From Desulfitobacterium sp038181555 (GTDB taxonomy: Bacteria; Bacillota; Desulfitobacteriia; Desulfitobacteriales; Desulfitobacteriaceae), in contig NZ_JBBWUA010000006.1 of the NCBI RefSeq assembly GCF_038181555.1, forward strand, positions 62,001 to 126,000: a stretch of DNA of 64,000 bases, read 5' to 3'. The notes beneath the pieces were generated by a model. It made no database searches. It saw nothing but the letters and a program-made list of their open reading frames with translations, and was not told where the DNA came from. Of the stretch, positions 42,781 through 52,500 are shown one piece after another. A program made the translations under genes and the position numbers. How positions within the stretch are numbered: position 1 is the first letter of the stretch; each line of letters starts with the position of its first letter.

Positions 42781-43698
42781 ATGCTATATAAAAATGAACA
42801 AAAAAAACGGGGAGAAAAACTTATCCAAGGAGGATTCTTCGGCGATAACGCCGGACATGGTAAGTTTAGGAGAATACCACGTCCTTTTGTTTTAAAAGAC
42901 GGCAAAAATAATCTTTACCCTGACGTAAGGGATGATGTCCTTGATTACTTTAAGCAAAATAATATTGTGTGGTGGGGAGGCAAAAGCCCAACAGGTCATG
43001 TTCTTTCGTCTCAAATTGCCTGTCTTAATCATTTGTTTCCAATTCGTCAAGATAAGGTAGCTGTTCTAAACCTTCTAAAGAGCATAACAGATGACTTTAT
43101 TGATGTTTTCCCTATAGCAGAAAACATGCCGGGATATATTCAATTTGAGGCAGTCGGCGGAGTAACAAATTATTTAAATGAAGGAACTAACACTCGTGGA
43201 AGTAACTGTACCTCTGTGGACGCCTTGATCTATGCCCTACATAAGAATGGAAAACGATTCTTGATACCAATTGAATGGAAGTATGTTGAAGCATATGGCA
43301 ACGAGGACAAATCTTTGGAAGATAAGGGAAAAAAGCGAAAATCAAGGTACGATCAACTTATTAACCGCAGCCAGTACCTTAACAATAAGACACAATCGTG
43401 CTGTTGGTATGAGCCGTTCTATCAGCTCATGAGACAAACCTTATGGGCGGAACAAATAATAATTAACCAGGTAAAAGGCTTGGAAGCGGACGACTATCTT
43501 CACCTTCATGTCATCCCAGATCATAACACACAGTTACTTAATAAAACTTATCCCTATAGCGGCAAAGGCATGGAGGAAACTTGGAGGCAATGCCTAACCA
43601 TACCCGACAAGTACAAGATTATCAGTCCCAAACAGCTGTGGAGCAAACAGAATGCAAGCACTCCATTATTTCAATATATCCAACAACGGTACTGGTAA
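42781..43698 (+). CDS. PGN_0703 family putative restriction endonuclease
   Basis: 305 residues. The PD-(D/E)xK core is D147 in TSVDALIYAL and E165-W-K167 in IPIEWKYVE, with the preceding QFEAVGG...TSVDA block characteristic of the PGN_0703 family. Members are predicted stand-alone nucleases in accessory regions; cleavage has not, to my knowledge, been characterised. ATG 42781 follows AGCAGGAGGATAACTA. It stands alone, with no methylase beside it, although the DUF1156 methylase lies 15 kb downstream. Confidence 0.72.
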   Translation: MLYKNEQKKRGEKLIQGGFFGDNAGHGKFRRIPRPFVLKDGKNNLYPDVRDDVLDYFKQNNIVWWGGKSPTGHVLSSQIACLNHLFPIRQDKVAVLNLLKSITDDFIDVFPIAENMPGYIQFEAVGGVTNYLNEGTNTRGSNCTSVDALIYALHKNGKRFLIPIEWKYVEAYGNEDKSLEDKGKKRKSRYDQLINRSQYLNNKTQSCCWYEPFYQLMRQTLWAEQIIINQVKGLEADDYLHLHVIPDHNTQLLNKTYPYSGKGMEETWRQCLTIPDKYKIISPKQLWSKQNASTPLFQYIQQRYW

Positions 43699-43878
43699 TG
43701 AAAAGATGATGCGTAGATATTAGGCGTCGGTGGTGTTATCATGAAAGGCGCTTTAAAGCAAATTCCTAGGCTTGCAGTAAGTGCAATTTAAGTGGTTTTG
43801 AAGAAATAATAACGGCGGCGTTTATAAATGTTCAAATAATGTACTTCGGGATATTCCGCAAGGGATGGGAGTTTTATA

Positions 43879-45003
43879 ATGTTGAATGTGTTTGTATATG
43901 GTACGTTGATGAGAGGACAGAGAAATCACAAAAATTATCTTTCTCAATCTGAGTTTATTGGTTGTGGTGAGATTACAGGTTTTGCTATGTATGCAGTTAG
44001 TTCCTTTCCTGGGATCGTACCTGAAAATGGGGAAAAAGTTAAAGGTGAGGTCTATCAAGTGGATCAAGATACTTTACGTCGGCTTGACTCTCTCGAAGGA
44101 GAAGGAAGCCTGTATCTTAGAAAGCCTGTGGATGTACTAGTAGAAGGGAAACTTCTGCAAGCCTGGATCTATGTCTGGAATCAGGAAGTTAAAGGAATGC
44201 CAAAGTTAGATTATGGTGTTCAACCTTGGCCTGGGGCAAATAAAACGATTAAACTTCCTGTTAACAAACGTTATATTTGGTATGCAAGCTACGGTTCGAA
44301 TCTACTCGAAGAACGTTTTATGCACTATATCCAAGGCGGGGTTTGCCGGTTTAATGGTGTGGAATATAGAGGGTGTTCCGATAAAAGTGCTCCTTTAGAG
44401 GACAGACCCTGTATGATAAATCATGAATTATACTTTGGCAACCGATCCGTCACATGGGAAGGTGGAGGGGTGGCTTTCTTGAATCCCACCCCCAATGAGC
44501 ATTCTGATACATGGGGCAGGATGTTCTTGATTACAGCAGAACAATTTGCGGAGGTTCAAGAGCAAGAAGGCGCTTGGTACGATCTAGTTATCGATCTTGG
44601 CGAGGCAGACGGTATTCCGATTGAAACCTTTACCAATTCAAAAATAGTCACTAAAAATGACCCTTCACAAAATTATATTGAGATAATAAGGAAAGGTCTA
44701 CATGAAACATATCCTGAAAATTCTGAATGGGAGATAGAGAAGTACTTAGTTGAAAATGGCCTATATTGTGGGGAAAAGATGTTACAGGCGCTTCATTTTA
44801 TAAGAAAGAGTCCTCGGCGTTGTAGCGTGTTTGAAATAATGAATATGGTTAGATATAAACTGGAAAAAGCCAAAAGAATAATCGAGCCCTTAGTGGAGAA
44901 AGGGTATATTAAGCAAGATAGCAGGGATACTTCTGGAGAATATGAACCTCAGCAACTTACTACACAGTACCGGCAAAACGCCAGGAGATCGACAGGATAT
45001 TAA
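43879..45003 (+). CDS. Protein with two gamma-glutamylcyclotransferase-like (GGCT/AIG2) domains
   Basis: 374 residues. The first GGCT-like domain starts FVYGTLMRGQRNH (residues about 5-115, with GEVYQVDQDTLRRLDSLEG). The second begins WYASYGSNLLEERF near 135 and spans about 130-300. The tail includes a helical SVFEIMNMVRYKLEKAKRII segment. The tandem arrangement is uncommon. GGCT enzymes release 5-oxoproline from gamma-glutamyl peptides; here the substrate is unknown. The last 20 residues (TTQYRQNARRSTGY) look out of frame: a neighbouring frame continues as sensible protein into the following small gene, suggesting a frameshift. The ATG follows AAGGGATGGGAG. Confidence 0.75.
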   Translation: MLNVFVYGTLMRGQRNHKNYLSQSEFIGCGEITGFAMYAVSSFPGIVPENGEKVKGEVYQVDQDTLRRLDSLEGEGSLYLRKPVDVLVEGKLLQAWIYVWNQEVKGMPKLDYGVQPWPGANKTIKLPVNKRYIWYASYGSNLLEERFMHYIQGGVCRFNGVEYRGCSDKSAPLEDRPCMINHELYFGNRSVTWEGGGVAFLNPTPNEHSDTWGRMFLITAEQFAEVQEQEGAWYDLVIDLGEADGIPIETFTNSKIVTKNDPSQNYIEIIRKGLHETYPENSEWEIEKYLVENGLYCGEKMLQALHFIRKSPRRCSVFEIMNMVRYKLEKAKRIIEPLVEKGYIKQDSRDTSGEYEPQQLTTQYRQNARRSTGY

Positions 45004-45086
45004 AGACAGATGCAGAAGATAAGAAACTTTCTCTAGGCGGCAAGGTCTTTGCCGATGCAGGGAAGGACGAGAAGGTCTTAGCATGC

Positions 45087-45467
45087 GTGAGTTGTTTAAC
45101 CTATTATAAAGAAGGGACAGCATTTTGCCGGGAATGCTTACATAGCACTGTTGATCTCGATTTAAAAATAGCAGATGTCATTTTTGAACTTAATGTTAAG
45201 GGATATCTAACCAGTAATTGTTGTGCAGGACACAGCAAAGAAAGTGTTTCCTATATAAAGTTTAAGGTTGATATGCAGGAAGTAGATGTGCCAGAAAGTT
45301 TTTTCTTGGATCGGCATAACTCTCTAGAGATGATTTCTTATCATAAGGCCAAAGGTATCACGAAGAAGAAAATGGAGCAGACAGTCAGTGAAACAGAATA
45401 TGTGACCTACTGGCTGAGGAGTTTAGAAAAATTGAGGTCTTGGGCTAATGAATTACCTATTAGATAA
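45087..45467 (+). CDS. Small cysteine-containing hypothetical protein, possibly a displaced C-terminal part
   Basis: 126 residues from GTG 45087, which has only a weak GAAGG site. Cysteines cluster at the N-terminus (SCLTYY..FCRECLHS) and near 45-46 (SNCCAGH), suggesting metal binding. The same frame is open upstream from 44946 and reads VPAKRQEIDRILKTDAEDKK, then LSLGGKVFADAGKDEKVLAC with no start codon, so this may be the C-terminal half of a protein disrupted by a frameshift at the end of the preceding gene. Family not recognised. Confidence 0.4.
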   Translation: MSCLTYYKEGTAFCRECLHSTVDLDLKIADVIFELNVKGYLTSNCCAGHSKESVSYIKFKVDMQEVDVPESFFLDRHNSLEMISYHKAKGITKKKMEQTVSETEYVTYWLRSLEKLRSWANELPIR

Positions 45468-46054
45468 CTGTAACATGGAAAATTGCTGAACCTACCACAC
45501 ACAACTCACTTGCGTATCCGACTAAAACAGAATTCGACTTAACCTTATCCATATGCTCAAATAAGCTCCACAGCTATCGGCAAATAGAAATATCTGCAGG
45601 TCGAGAAAGTGGTCAGTGATTCAGAGGCCTTACAAGAGATAAAAGTTGGAAAAGGCAGTGTTTAGAACTTACGGTGTAGAGCAGAATTCGTTGTTTTGAT
45701 AGTGATTTCATATGTTGATGAACAATCTGATTTACATGGCCTGTCCCACAATCCATCAATTATGGGACAGGCTTCTATTTTTTGCTGCATTGTTTGAATT
45801 TCTTGCCGCTCTACAGGAACAGGGATTATTACGGCCGATTTTTGCATGCTTTTTTGATCAATGGTAGGAGCATCAAAACCTAAAAAAGGGATTGAAATTT
45901 TCATTGACCGTGAGAATCAAAGAAATATGTTCCTAATTTTTATAGAATTTTGACGAAATGGAAGGGTTTAGGAAAAGTGCTGGAGAAATAAAGAAAGTAT
46001 ATTTTGTGTTGTAAGATTATGATGCTTCATGTAACTCACATAAGGAGTGAAGTC
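45468..46054. other. Gene-free border of defence block 2
   Basis: 587 bp. The plus strand carries a terminator (GCCTGTCCCA / TGGGACAGGC at about 45739-45770, then TTCTATTTTTT), which would close the preceding gene set. A minus-strand frame of 80 codons (45662-45904) runs through this hairpin and is not accepted as a gene. The last 150 bp are AT-rich and should include the promoter of the following large gene. Confidence 0.45.
45739..45783 (+). terminator. Intrinsic terminator
   Basis: GCCTGTCCCA, a loop of about 14 bases, TGGGACAGGC, then TTCTATTTTTT. Confidence 0.75.
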
Positions 46055-49000
46055 ATGAGAATGGAAGTAGTATCACCAGGAACTAAGAAAAAGCGTAAGA
46101 ATATTACATCTAAAAAGACGATTACTCCATTAGATAAGCTTAGAAAAAGGATTCTCCGAGAATTCCCTAAGAAAAAGTTTATTGGAGATATCATTATCAA
46201 TGATTCGGAATATAGTCTCCTCATAGATTACTTCAAGAAAAGATGTCGTTTCATTGCCGAAAATAATATGAGTTCTCTGAATGATCCCATATTTGCATCG
46301 GCCTTAGTTCAGATTGGCATAAAGTATTATGACGGGAGGTTTTGGGGCCATATCGCTACAGTACTAGGGAAAGAGAGGATAAATGCCAATCTTCAAGGTC
46401 TAATCGGCGAAGTGTTTATTTATACACTTAAAAAACATAATAAGCTCTTACTCGAAAATCGATCAGAAAGAGTCAACAATATCTTAATGCATGGATTTGT
46501 GTCTGATTACTATGCCAATGAGATGTTTGACTTTTTCTTTAAGTATTACAACATTGATTTGGAGAGGGATCTATCTCGGAATACCACTGAGATGATGAAC
46601 AATCTAGTGGAAATCATTCAGAGGAATGATAACACAGGGAGAACCTATCTTCTTGTTAAACAAACGGCTAATGCCATTAGTACAAATGTTCGTGGTGGCA
46701 AAATACGTATCAGGCGCTACTTAAGGTTAATCGATCGGTGCTTTTGGGAGCAAATTATGCCTGTTAACCCAGTTAATCGCATATCTATCCTTTTCAACGA
46801 GTGGCAGGAGAATTCTCCTGAATTCAAGCTACAAATGGACAGATATAACAACAATCAAGTGAATGGCGGCAAAAGGAGCTTTTCAACCCCTTATTTGAAG
46901 TGTGATTTTCGTAGGACGCGCTTCAAGCTAATCTTACCATCGCAGCTCATCAAATATGAGTATGACGAGGATGTCGAGTGGAAGATTAAGTGGCGTGACC
47001 AAATTAGAACACGAAAAGTCTTACTGTCTCAAGGGGTCACTGGGTTGAAGACGGAAGAGTCGGAATTGTTTATTGATAATGAAGATATTTTCAACGAGTT
47101 TTCATTTGAACTTATGTCAAGAAATGGGCGTATTAGGTTATTCAAACTAAGGAAAGACGGTATTCGCTTCTTTGACAGAGAAGGTAATCACATCAATTCC
47201 ATCAATCATCTTTCCAAAGGAGAGGTATACTCCTTTACCACAATTGATGAGATTCCACGATCGGATGCCTTGATAGAAATGGAAAGAATAGGCGACATGA
47301 TACGCTCCTGTTTTGAGTTTCAATATGGTGATGTCCTTAGATTGCCGGACGGCAAGGCAATCTCGATCGGGAAGAAGCTTGAAGAAGGATTATTACAGAG
47401 AAAAAGCTTGACAAAAGCTTATGCTTCATACGAAGAAGAAAAACTACCTGTTTTTTCATCACCCCCTACGCTATTACTAAAAATAAATGAAAAACGGGTA
47501 AATGGCACAGTAATCGAAATAAATGGTAATCGGTATCGCTTATTTGATCGGGAGACGACCGTTATTAATTTGGAAGATAGAAGCGGAGAAACGGGGTATA
47601 TTTTAAGACTAGCTGATTATGGATGCGAAGGGAACGGGATTTACACAATTGTCGTGGATGTCCCGAATGACAATACCCACCGAGTTTGGAAGTATGTTCT
47701 GATTAACGGGATAGGGTATGAATTTGAAGAGGCACCTTACATTTTCAAATCAAAAGCGACCATACTCTTTAACGAGAACTTAAAGATCAATGCATTGGAC
47801 CATGGTATGGAAAAGAATCCTGACGAGAACTCTTATAACTTTGAGATCACCTCCGATCATGATGAGGTTCGATTCCAACCCTCAGATATCCCTAACATCT
47901 ATCTGCATTTCGAGATTCCAGTGCTAAAATGGAAGTTTGATGATGGAAGTTGGAATATTGAAATGCCCTCAGATCTTTGGCATAGTGATTTCCCTCAAGT
48001 CATCTATCTTAAGTATCCAGAAGATAGAATTAAATTAAGTATGGATGAATTACTTGAGGATCAGACCAATGCAATTGAGCAGGCTGTCTCTTACCAAAAA
48101 TCTAAAGCAAAAGGAATCTACGAATGCGACACCACTCGGTTCAAATCCTGGCTGGGTCGAGACAAGATTATGCGAACGGTATTCCTTGAGACTCATCACA
48201 CCCGTATAGAGGTTATGAGAGTTATCACAAGAAGCGTTGTTCTTTCACAGCTGATTAAGGGAGACTATAAAAACGGCGAGTTAATTGGAGAATTTGATAT
48301 TGTGGGCCATGGGCAATATTATGTCGATATTTCTTTAGATCACCCTCACAAGATCATTGCGGAAAAACTCCCAATCCAAAATGGAAAAGTGAGAATTAAA
48401 AGCGACTTGAACAGCGGCCTTTATAAACTTGCAATCTATGAAGATGAACCAGATGACACAGGCTTTGGGATAAGTGAATATTACCTAATTGGGGAATTTA
48501 AGCACAATATCATAAACCCATATAACTTGGAAGGAAAGCATCTTGAGATAAAACATCTCAAAAAGGGTCTTGATAGTATCTTTCAGATGAATTTAAGTTG
48601 TACGTATGTCATTGCCAATCTTAAAAGAATAAATAATAATGACTTACACGCTTATCAAGGCACCCTTCTGATAAATCGCTTTGGAAGAAGTGCTATTGCC
48701 TATACGGTTAATGTAAAAATTATCAATTTAGATCGCCTTCATTTTATCGAATTAACTTATTTCGATGGCTATGATGATGTCGAGTTTCTCTATGATCGTG
48801 ACAGAAAGATCATCTGTAAAGTTGAGGAAAAGGGACTTCGACGCGCGGTGCGCTATAGAAGATACGAATGCTTGTATCCTGAGGAATATGTTTATGTCAT
48901 CGATTTTACGAATGATGTTCCTGAGATCCCGCTACAACCCAAGATTCAGGCAACAGAGCAGAAGGTGATTAATCCTCCTGCACGAGCTTCCAAAGAGCAA

Positions 49001-49552
49001 TCAAACTCCGTAGCTATTGAAGAAATGTCATTTACAGCAAGGACATACAATGTACTGAATCGAGCGCGTATCCATACGGCAGGAGATATCCAAAAACATA
49101 GTCCTGAGTCTCTGCGTAGGGTCAGGAATTTGGGCAGGAGGAATATGGAGGAGATAATACAAAAGATGGAGGCACTAGGTTTAAGCTTAAGTGAGCCATC
49201 TCAAGTCGAAGTAGCAACAACATCACAAGCTGAAGTTACTATGACATCTCAAGCTGAAGTTGCGTCGATTTCCCATGCTGAAGTAGCGTCAACACCTCAA
49301 ACTGAAGTTGAATCGACTTATCAACCTAATGAGAAGGATGAGATCTTCGATAGGCGATTATCCGAGATTGGTCTTCCTATGCTCACTGTCAATTGCCTTA
49401 AGAAAGCAAATGTAGTTTTAATCCGGGATGTACTTGACATAGGAGATAAAGGATTAGGTCGTATCCAAGGTTTCAATAAGAATATGCGCAGTGAACTTGA
49501 TGAGAAATTATATAAATTTGGCATAACGATTAATTGGGGGAGATGGAATTGA
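46055..49552 (+). CDS. Large defence-associated protein of unknown function with two RNA polymerase alpha-CTD-like modules
   Basis: 1165 residues from ATG 46055, with TAAGGAGTG upstream; the open frame begins at 46004 without a site. Residues 1-30 are strongly basic. Residues about 30-300 are helical, and about 300-980 form several beta-rich domains with no named family. Near 989-1048 (SFTARTYNVLNRARIHTAGD, then LRRVRNLGRRNMEEIIQKM) and again near 1095-1165 (LPMLTVNCLKKANVVLIRDV, then LGRIQGFNKNMRSELDEKL) are helix-hairpin-helix modules of the RNA polymerase alpha C-terminal type. Five octapeptide repeats link them. The gene overlaps the next, a DUF1998 helicase, so the two act together. A two-gene unit of a large unknown protein plus a DruE-like helicase resembles Druantia type III (DruH-DruE), but I could not confirm homology to DruH. 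Confidence 0.65.
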   Translation: MRMEVVSPGTKKKRKNITSKKTITPLDKLRKRILREFPKKKFIGDIIINDSEYSLLIDYFKKRCRFIAENNMSSLNDPIFASALVQIGIKYYDGRFWGHIATVLGKERINANLQGLIGEVFIYTLKKHNKLLLENRSERVNNILMHGFVSDYYANEMFDFFFKYYNIDLERDLSRNTTEMMNNLVEIIQRNDNTGRTYLLVKQTANAISTNVRGGKIRIRRYLRLIDRCFWEQIMPVNPVNRISILFNEWQENSPEFKLQMDRYNNNQVNGGKRSFSTPYLKCDFRRTRFKLILPSQLIKYEYDEDVEWKIKWRDQIRTRKVLLSQGVTGLKTEESELFIDNEDIFNEFSFELMSRNGRIRLFKLRKDGIRFFDREGNHINSINHLSKGEVYSFTTIDEIPRSDALIEMERIGDMIRSCFEFQYGDVLRLPDGKAISIGKKLEEGLLQRKSLTKAYASYEEEKLPVFSSPPTLLLKINEKRVNGTVIEINGNRYRLFDRETTVINLEDRSGETGYILRLADYGCEGNGIYTIVVDVPNDNTHRVWKYVLINGIGYEFEEAPYIFKSKATILFNENLKINALDHGMEKNPDENSYNFEITSDHDEVRFQPSDIPNIYLHFEIPVLKWKFDDGSWNIEMPSDLWHSDFPQVIYLKYPEDRIKLSMDELLEDQTNAIEQAVSYQKSKAKGIYECDTTRFKSWLGRDKIMRTVFLETHHTRIEVMRVITRSVVLSQLIKGDYKNGELIGEFDIVGHGQYYVDISLDHPHKIIAEKLPIQNGKVRIKSDLNSGLYKLAIYEDEPDDTGFGISEYYLIGEFKHNIINPYNLEGKHLEIKHLKKGLDSIFQMNLSCTYVIANLKRINNNDLHAYQGTLLINRFGRSAIAYTVNVKIINLDRLHFIELTYFDGYDDVEFLYDRDRKIICKVEEKGLRRAVRYRRYECLYPEEYVYVIDFTNDVPEIPLQPKIQATEQKVINPPARASKEQSNSVAIEEMSFTARTYNVLNRARIHTAGDIQKHSPESLRRVRNLGRRNMEEIIQKMEALGLSLSEPSQVEVATTSQAEVTMTSQAEVASISHAEVASTPQTEVESTYQPNEKDEIFDRRLSEIGLPMLTVNCLKKANVVLIRDVLDIGDKGLGRIQGFNKNMRSELDEKLYKFGITINWGRWN
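49199..49318 (+). repeat. Five tandem 24-bp repeats encoding an octapeptide linker
   Basis: Exactly five in-frame units: SQVEVATT, SQAEVTMT, SQAEVASI, SHAEVAST, PQTEVEST. The DNA copies have diverged at synonymous and non-synonymous positions, so the array is not freshly expanded. It forms a Ser/Thr/Glu-rich linker between the two alpha-CTD-like modules. Confidence 0.85.
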
Positions 49553-52500
49553 GGTTTTCACCGGTAAAAGTGTCAACAAGCATTGTCGATAAGTATAAAA
49601 GATATCTGGAGACGATATTTGAGATTAATGATCCAGCATACGCAAATCAGTTCAAAAAAGAATTGAGCCAAGAAGCAACATTAGCCAAAGGCCCTTTTAT
49701 CGATGTAACAGACTCCTTTCAAAAGGGAAGAGATATTACGAGCCTTATCTCAGAGGGTCTATTATCAAAAGGATTTTCTAAACTAAAGACCAATCGGAAT
49801 AGGCCGCTTTATAAGCATCAAGAAGAAGCTCTTTTAAAAGTCAAAGAAGGAAAAAATATCGTTGTTTCAACAGGTACTGGTTCAGGTAAAACGGAAAGTT
49901 TTTTATTTCCTATTTTCGATTATCTGTTACGCCAGCATGAGGCTAATAAACTTGGCGCTGGTGTTAGAGCCCTGCTCATTTACCCAATGAATGCGCTAGC
50001 CAATGACCAGATTGAACGCCTAAGAGAATTATTACAGGATTACCCCGAACTAACCTATGGCAGCTATACGGGACAAACAAAGCCTAAATATAATGAAGCA
50101 TTAGCTGAATACAAAATGTTAAATAACGATCAGACTCCTCCGGTCAATGAGTTAATTTCAAGAGAGCAGATGAAGGCGAAGCCACCCCATATCTTGATCA
50201 CAAACTATGCGATGCTAGAATATTTAATGATTCGACCTGAAGACAATGTGTTTTTTGATGGTGGGTTTTCTGAAAACTGGAAATTCATTGTCTTGGATGA
50301 GGCCCATGTCTACAATGGCTCTACCGGAATTGAAGTGTCAATGCTCTTAAGACGATTAAAAGCTAAACTATGCAAAGATGATCTTCAATATGTTTTGACG
50401 AGTGCTACACTCGGTCAAGAAAATGATAACGAAGAGGTAGCTCAATTCGCTACTCAATTGTGCGACAGCCCCTTTCGCAAAGATGACATCATACGCGCAA
50501 AGAGGGTTAAACTAGAGGCTGGGGAGGATCTCCTTCGACTTCCCATTGACTTCTATAACCAAATTGCGGGCGAACTTAACGAACAATATGAGGATAGCGA
50601 AATCCTCAGTAAAATAACAAGCAATTATGACGATCTAAGTAAGGAATCCTTGGAAGAAGCACTTTACGAACTGATACTAAAAGATTTAAATTACTGGGAA
50701 ATTCGCCGCCTGATTAGCACACCGCGCACAGTATTCGAGATTGCTCAGCAAATGAATTGGTCGCAAACTGATGTAGAGAACTTCGTTATGGTTGCCTCAC
50801 GAGGTGAAAAAAATAACGATCGACTTTTCGATGCCCGCTATCACATGTTTTTGAGGGCTACAGAAAGTGTTTTTATCACCCTTCAGCCGAGCAAGAAGCT
50901 CTTTTTAACCCGTAAACCCGTTCACTATGAAGGTAATGAGGAGTACAAAGTATTTGAGATCGCAACTTGTTCTTCCTGCCATGAGATTTACCTTGTGGGG
51001 CAGCAAATGAATCATTACCTGGAACAAGCCAGCGTGGTCGATGAAGAAGGTATTCGAGCAATCTTCTTGTTGGGGAGTAGCATTTCTGATAGTGATGAGG
51101 ATCATCTCTTAGAAGATGAAAACATAAAAGCGGAAGAATATCAATTATGTTCAAGGTGCGGCTATTTGATGAAGTCAGCTACCATTAATGGTCCAACTTG
51201 CGATCATGATAAAAAATATTATGTCACAGTATTTAGAGTAAATATTGATACGACTAGCAAAACCCTTACAAAATGTCTGTCCTGCGAAAACACCAATAAC
51301 CACGGTATACTGCGGATGTTTTTCACTGGTCAAGAAGCTGCAACCAGTGTCATTGGTACAGCCTTATTTGAAGAACTCCCATCCTACGAAATGAAAGTGG
51401 AAATCACTAAGGAGGATGACGATTTTGGATTCGGCTTAGGTGAAGTGCATGAGGAAATTACGAAGACGAATGTCGCTAAACAATTTTTGGCTTTTTCCGA
51501 TAGCCGGCAGGCAGCGGCATTTTATTCCAGCTACCTCGATCAAACCTACCGCAACATTCTCTATAAACGATTAATCGTGGAAACTCTAAATGATAAAGCT
51601 TATCTTACTAAAGGTAAGGCATTTCCTGACTTCATCGAAGATCTTGTTTATCAGTTTGAGACAAAGGGTATCGCGATTCGGAGTTCTGACCAAACCCATA
51701 AGGAAGCCTGGAAAGCAGCTCTTCATGAACTTGTTGATAATAACGGCAACACCTCGCTTTTTAGTATGGGGCTATTTGAGCTTTCCTTAAACGATGAAAA
51801 TATTCTTCCTAATGCAATGCTCCATTTAACAGCACAAGATGTCGCAACTCTATGTAATGTCATGGCCATGGGAATAATGGCCGATGCGGCTCTAGAATAT
51901 CAGGCAAATCTCAATAAAGCGGACAAAGAATACTTTACGCATAGTGGGGTGGAATATTCGTATACCCTTTCCGATTCTGATAAGCTATCCTATACCCGAT
52001 CGTTTATTCCGACGAAAGCTTCGATGACCAATAAGCGTTTAGACTATTTATCAAGAGTCTTGAAAAAGGCTGGTAACGATCTGTCTGATGAAAAAGTTCG
52101 AGTAATCCTTGAAAAAGGTATTTGGAGAATATTTACCAGCCAAGGATTTCTCAAAGTGCGCAATGGCAAATATAAACTCGATGTCGAGAAGATAACTATT
52201 TCCAGAAATAAACAGTGGTACATCTGTCCTAAATGTAAGAAGGTCACGATTCACAATAGCTTCGGAGTCTGCCCAACCTTCAAGTGTGAAGGGGAACTCC
52301 AATCCGTTGACCTGCGGGAGGCTTATGCCAATAATCACTACTATCGTATGTACCAGGACCTTGATATTCGTGAATTAAGAGTGGTTGAGCATACGGCTCA
52401 GCTGAATAAAGAAACCGCTTATGAATATCAAAAGAAGTTTAAGCAAAAGGAAATCGATGTCCTCAGTTGTTCAACAACCTTCGAGATGGGCGTCGATGTG

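Noticed and set aside
45662..45904. Minus-strand frame of 80 codons
   Set aside because: It has no ribosome site and runs straight through a clear plus-strand terminator hairpin, whose sequence explains part of the frame.
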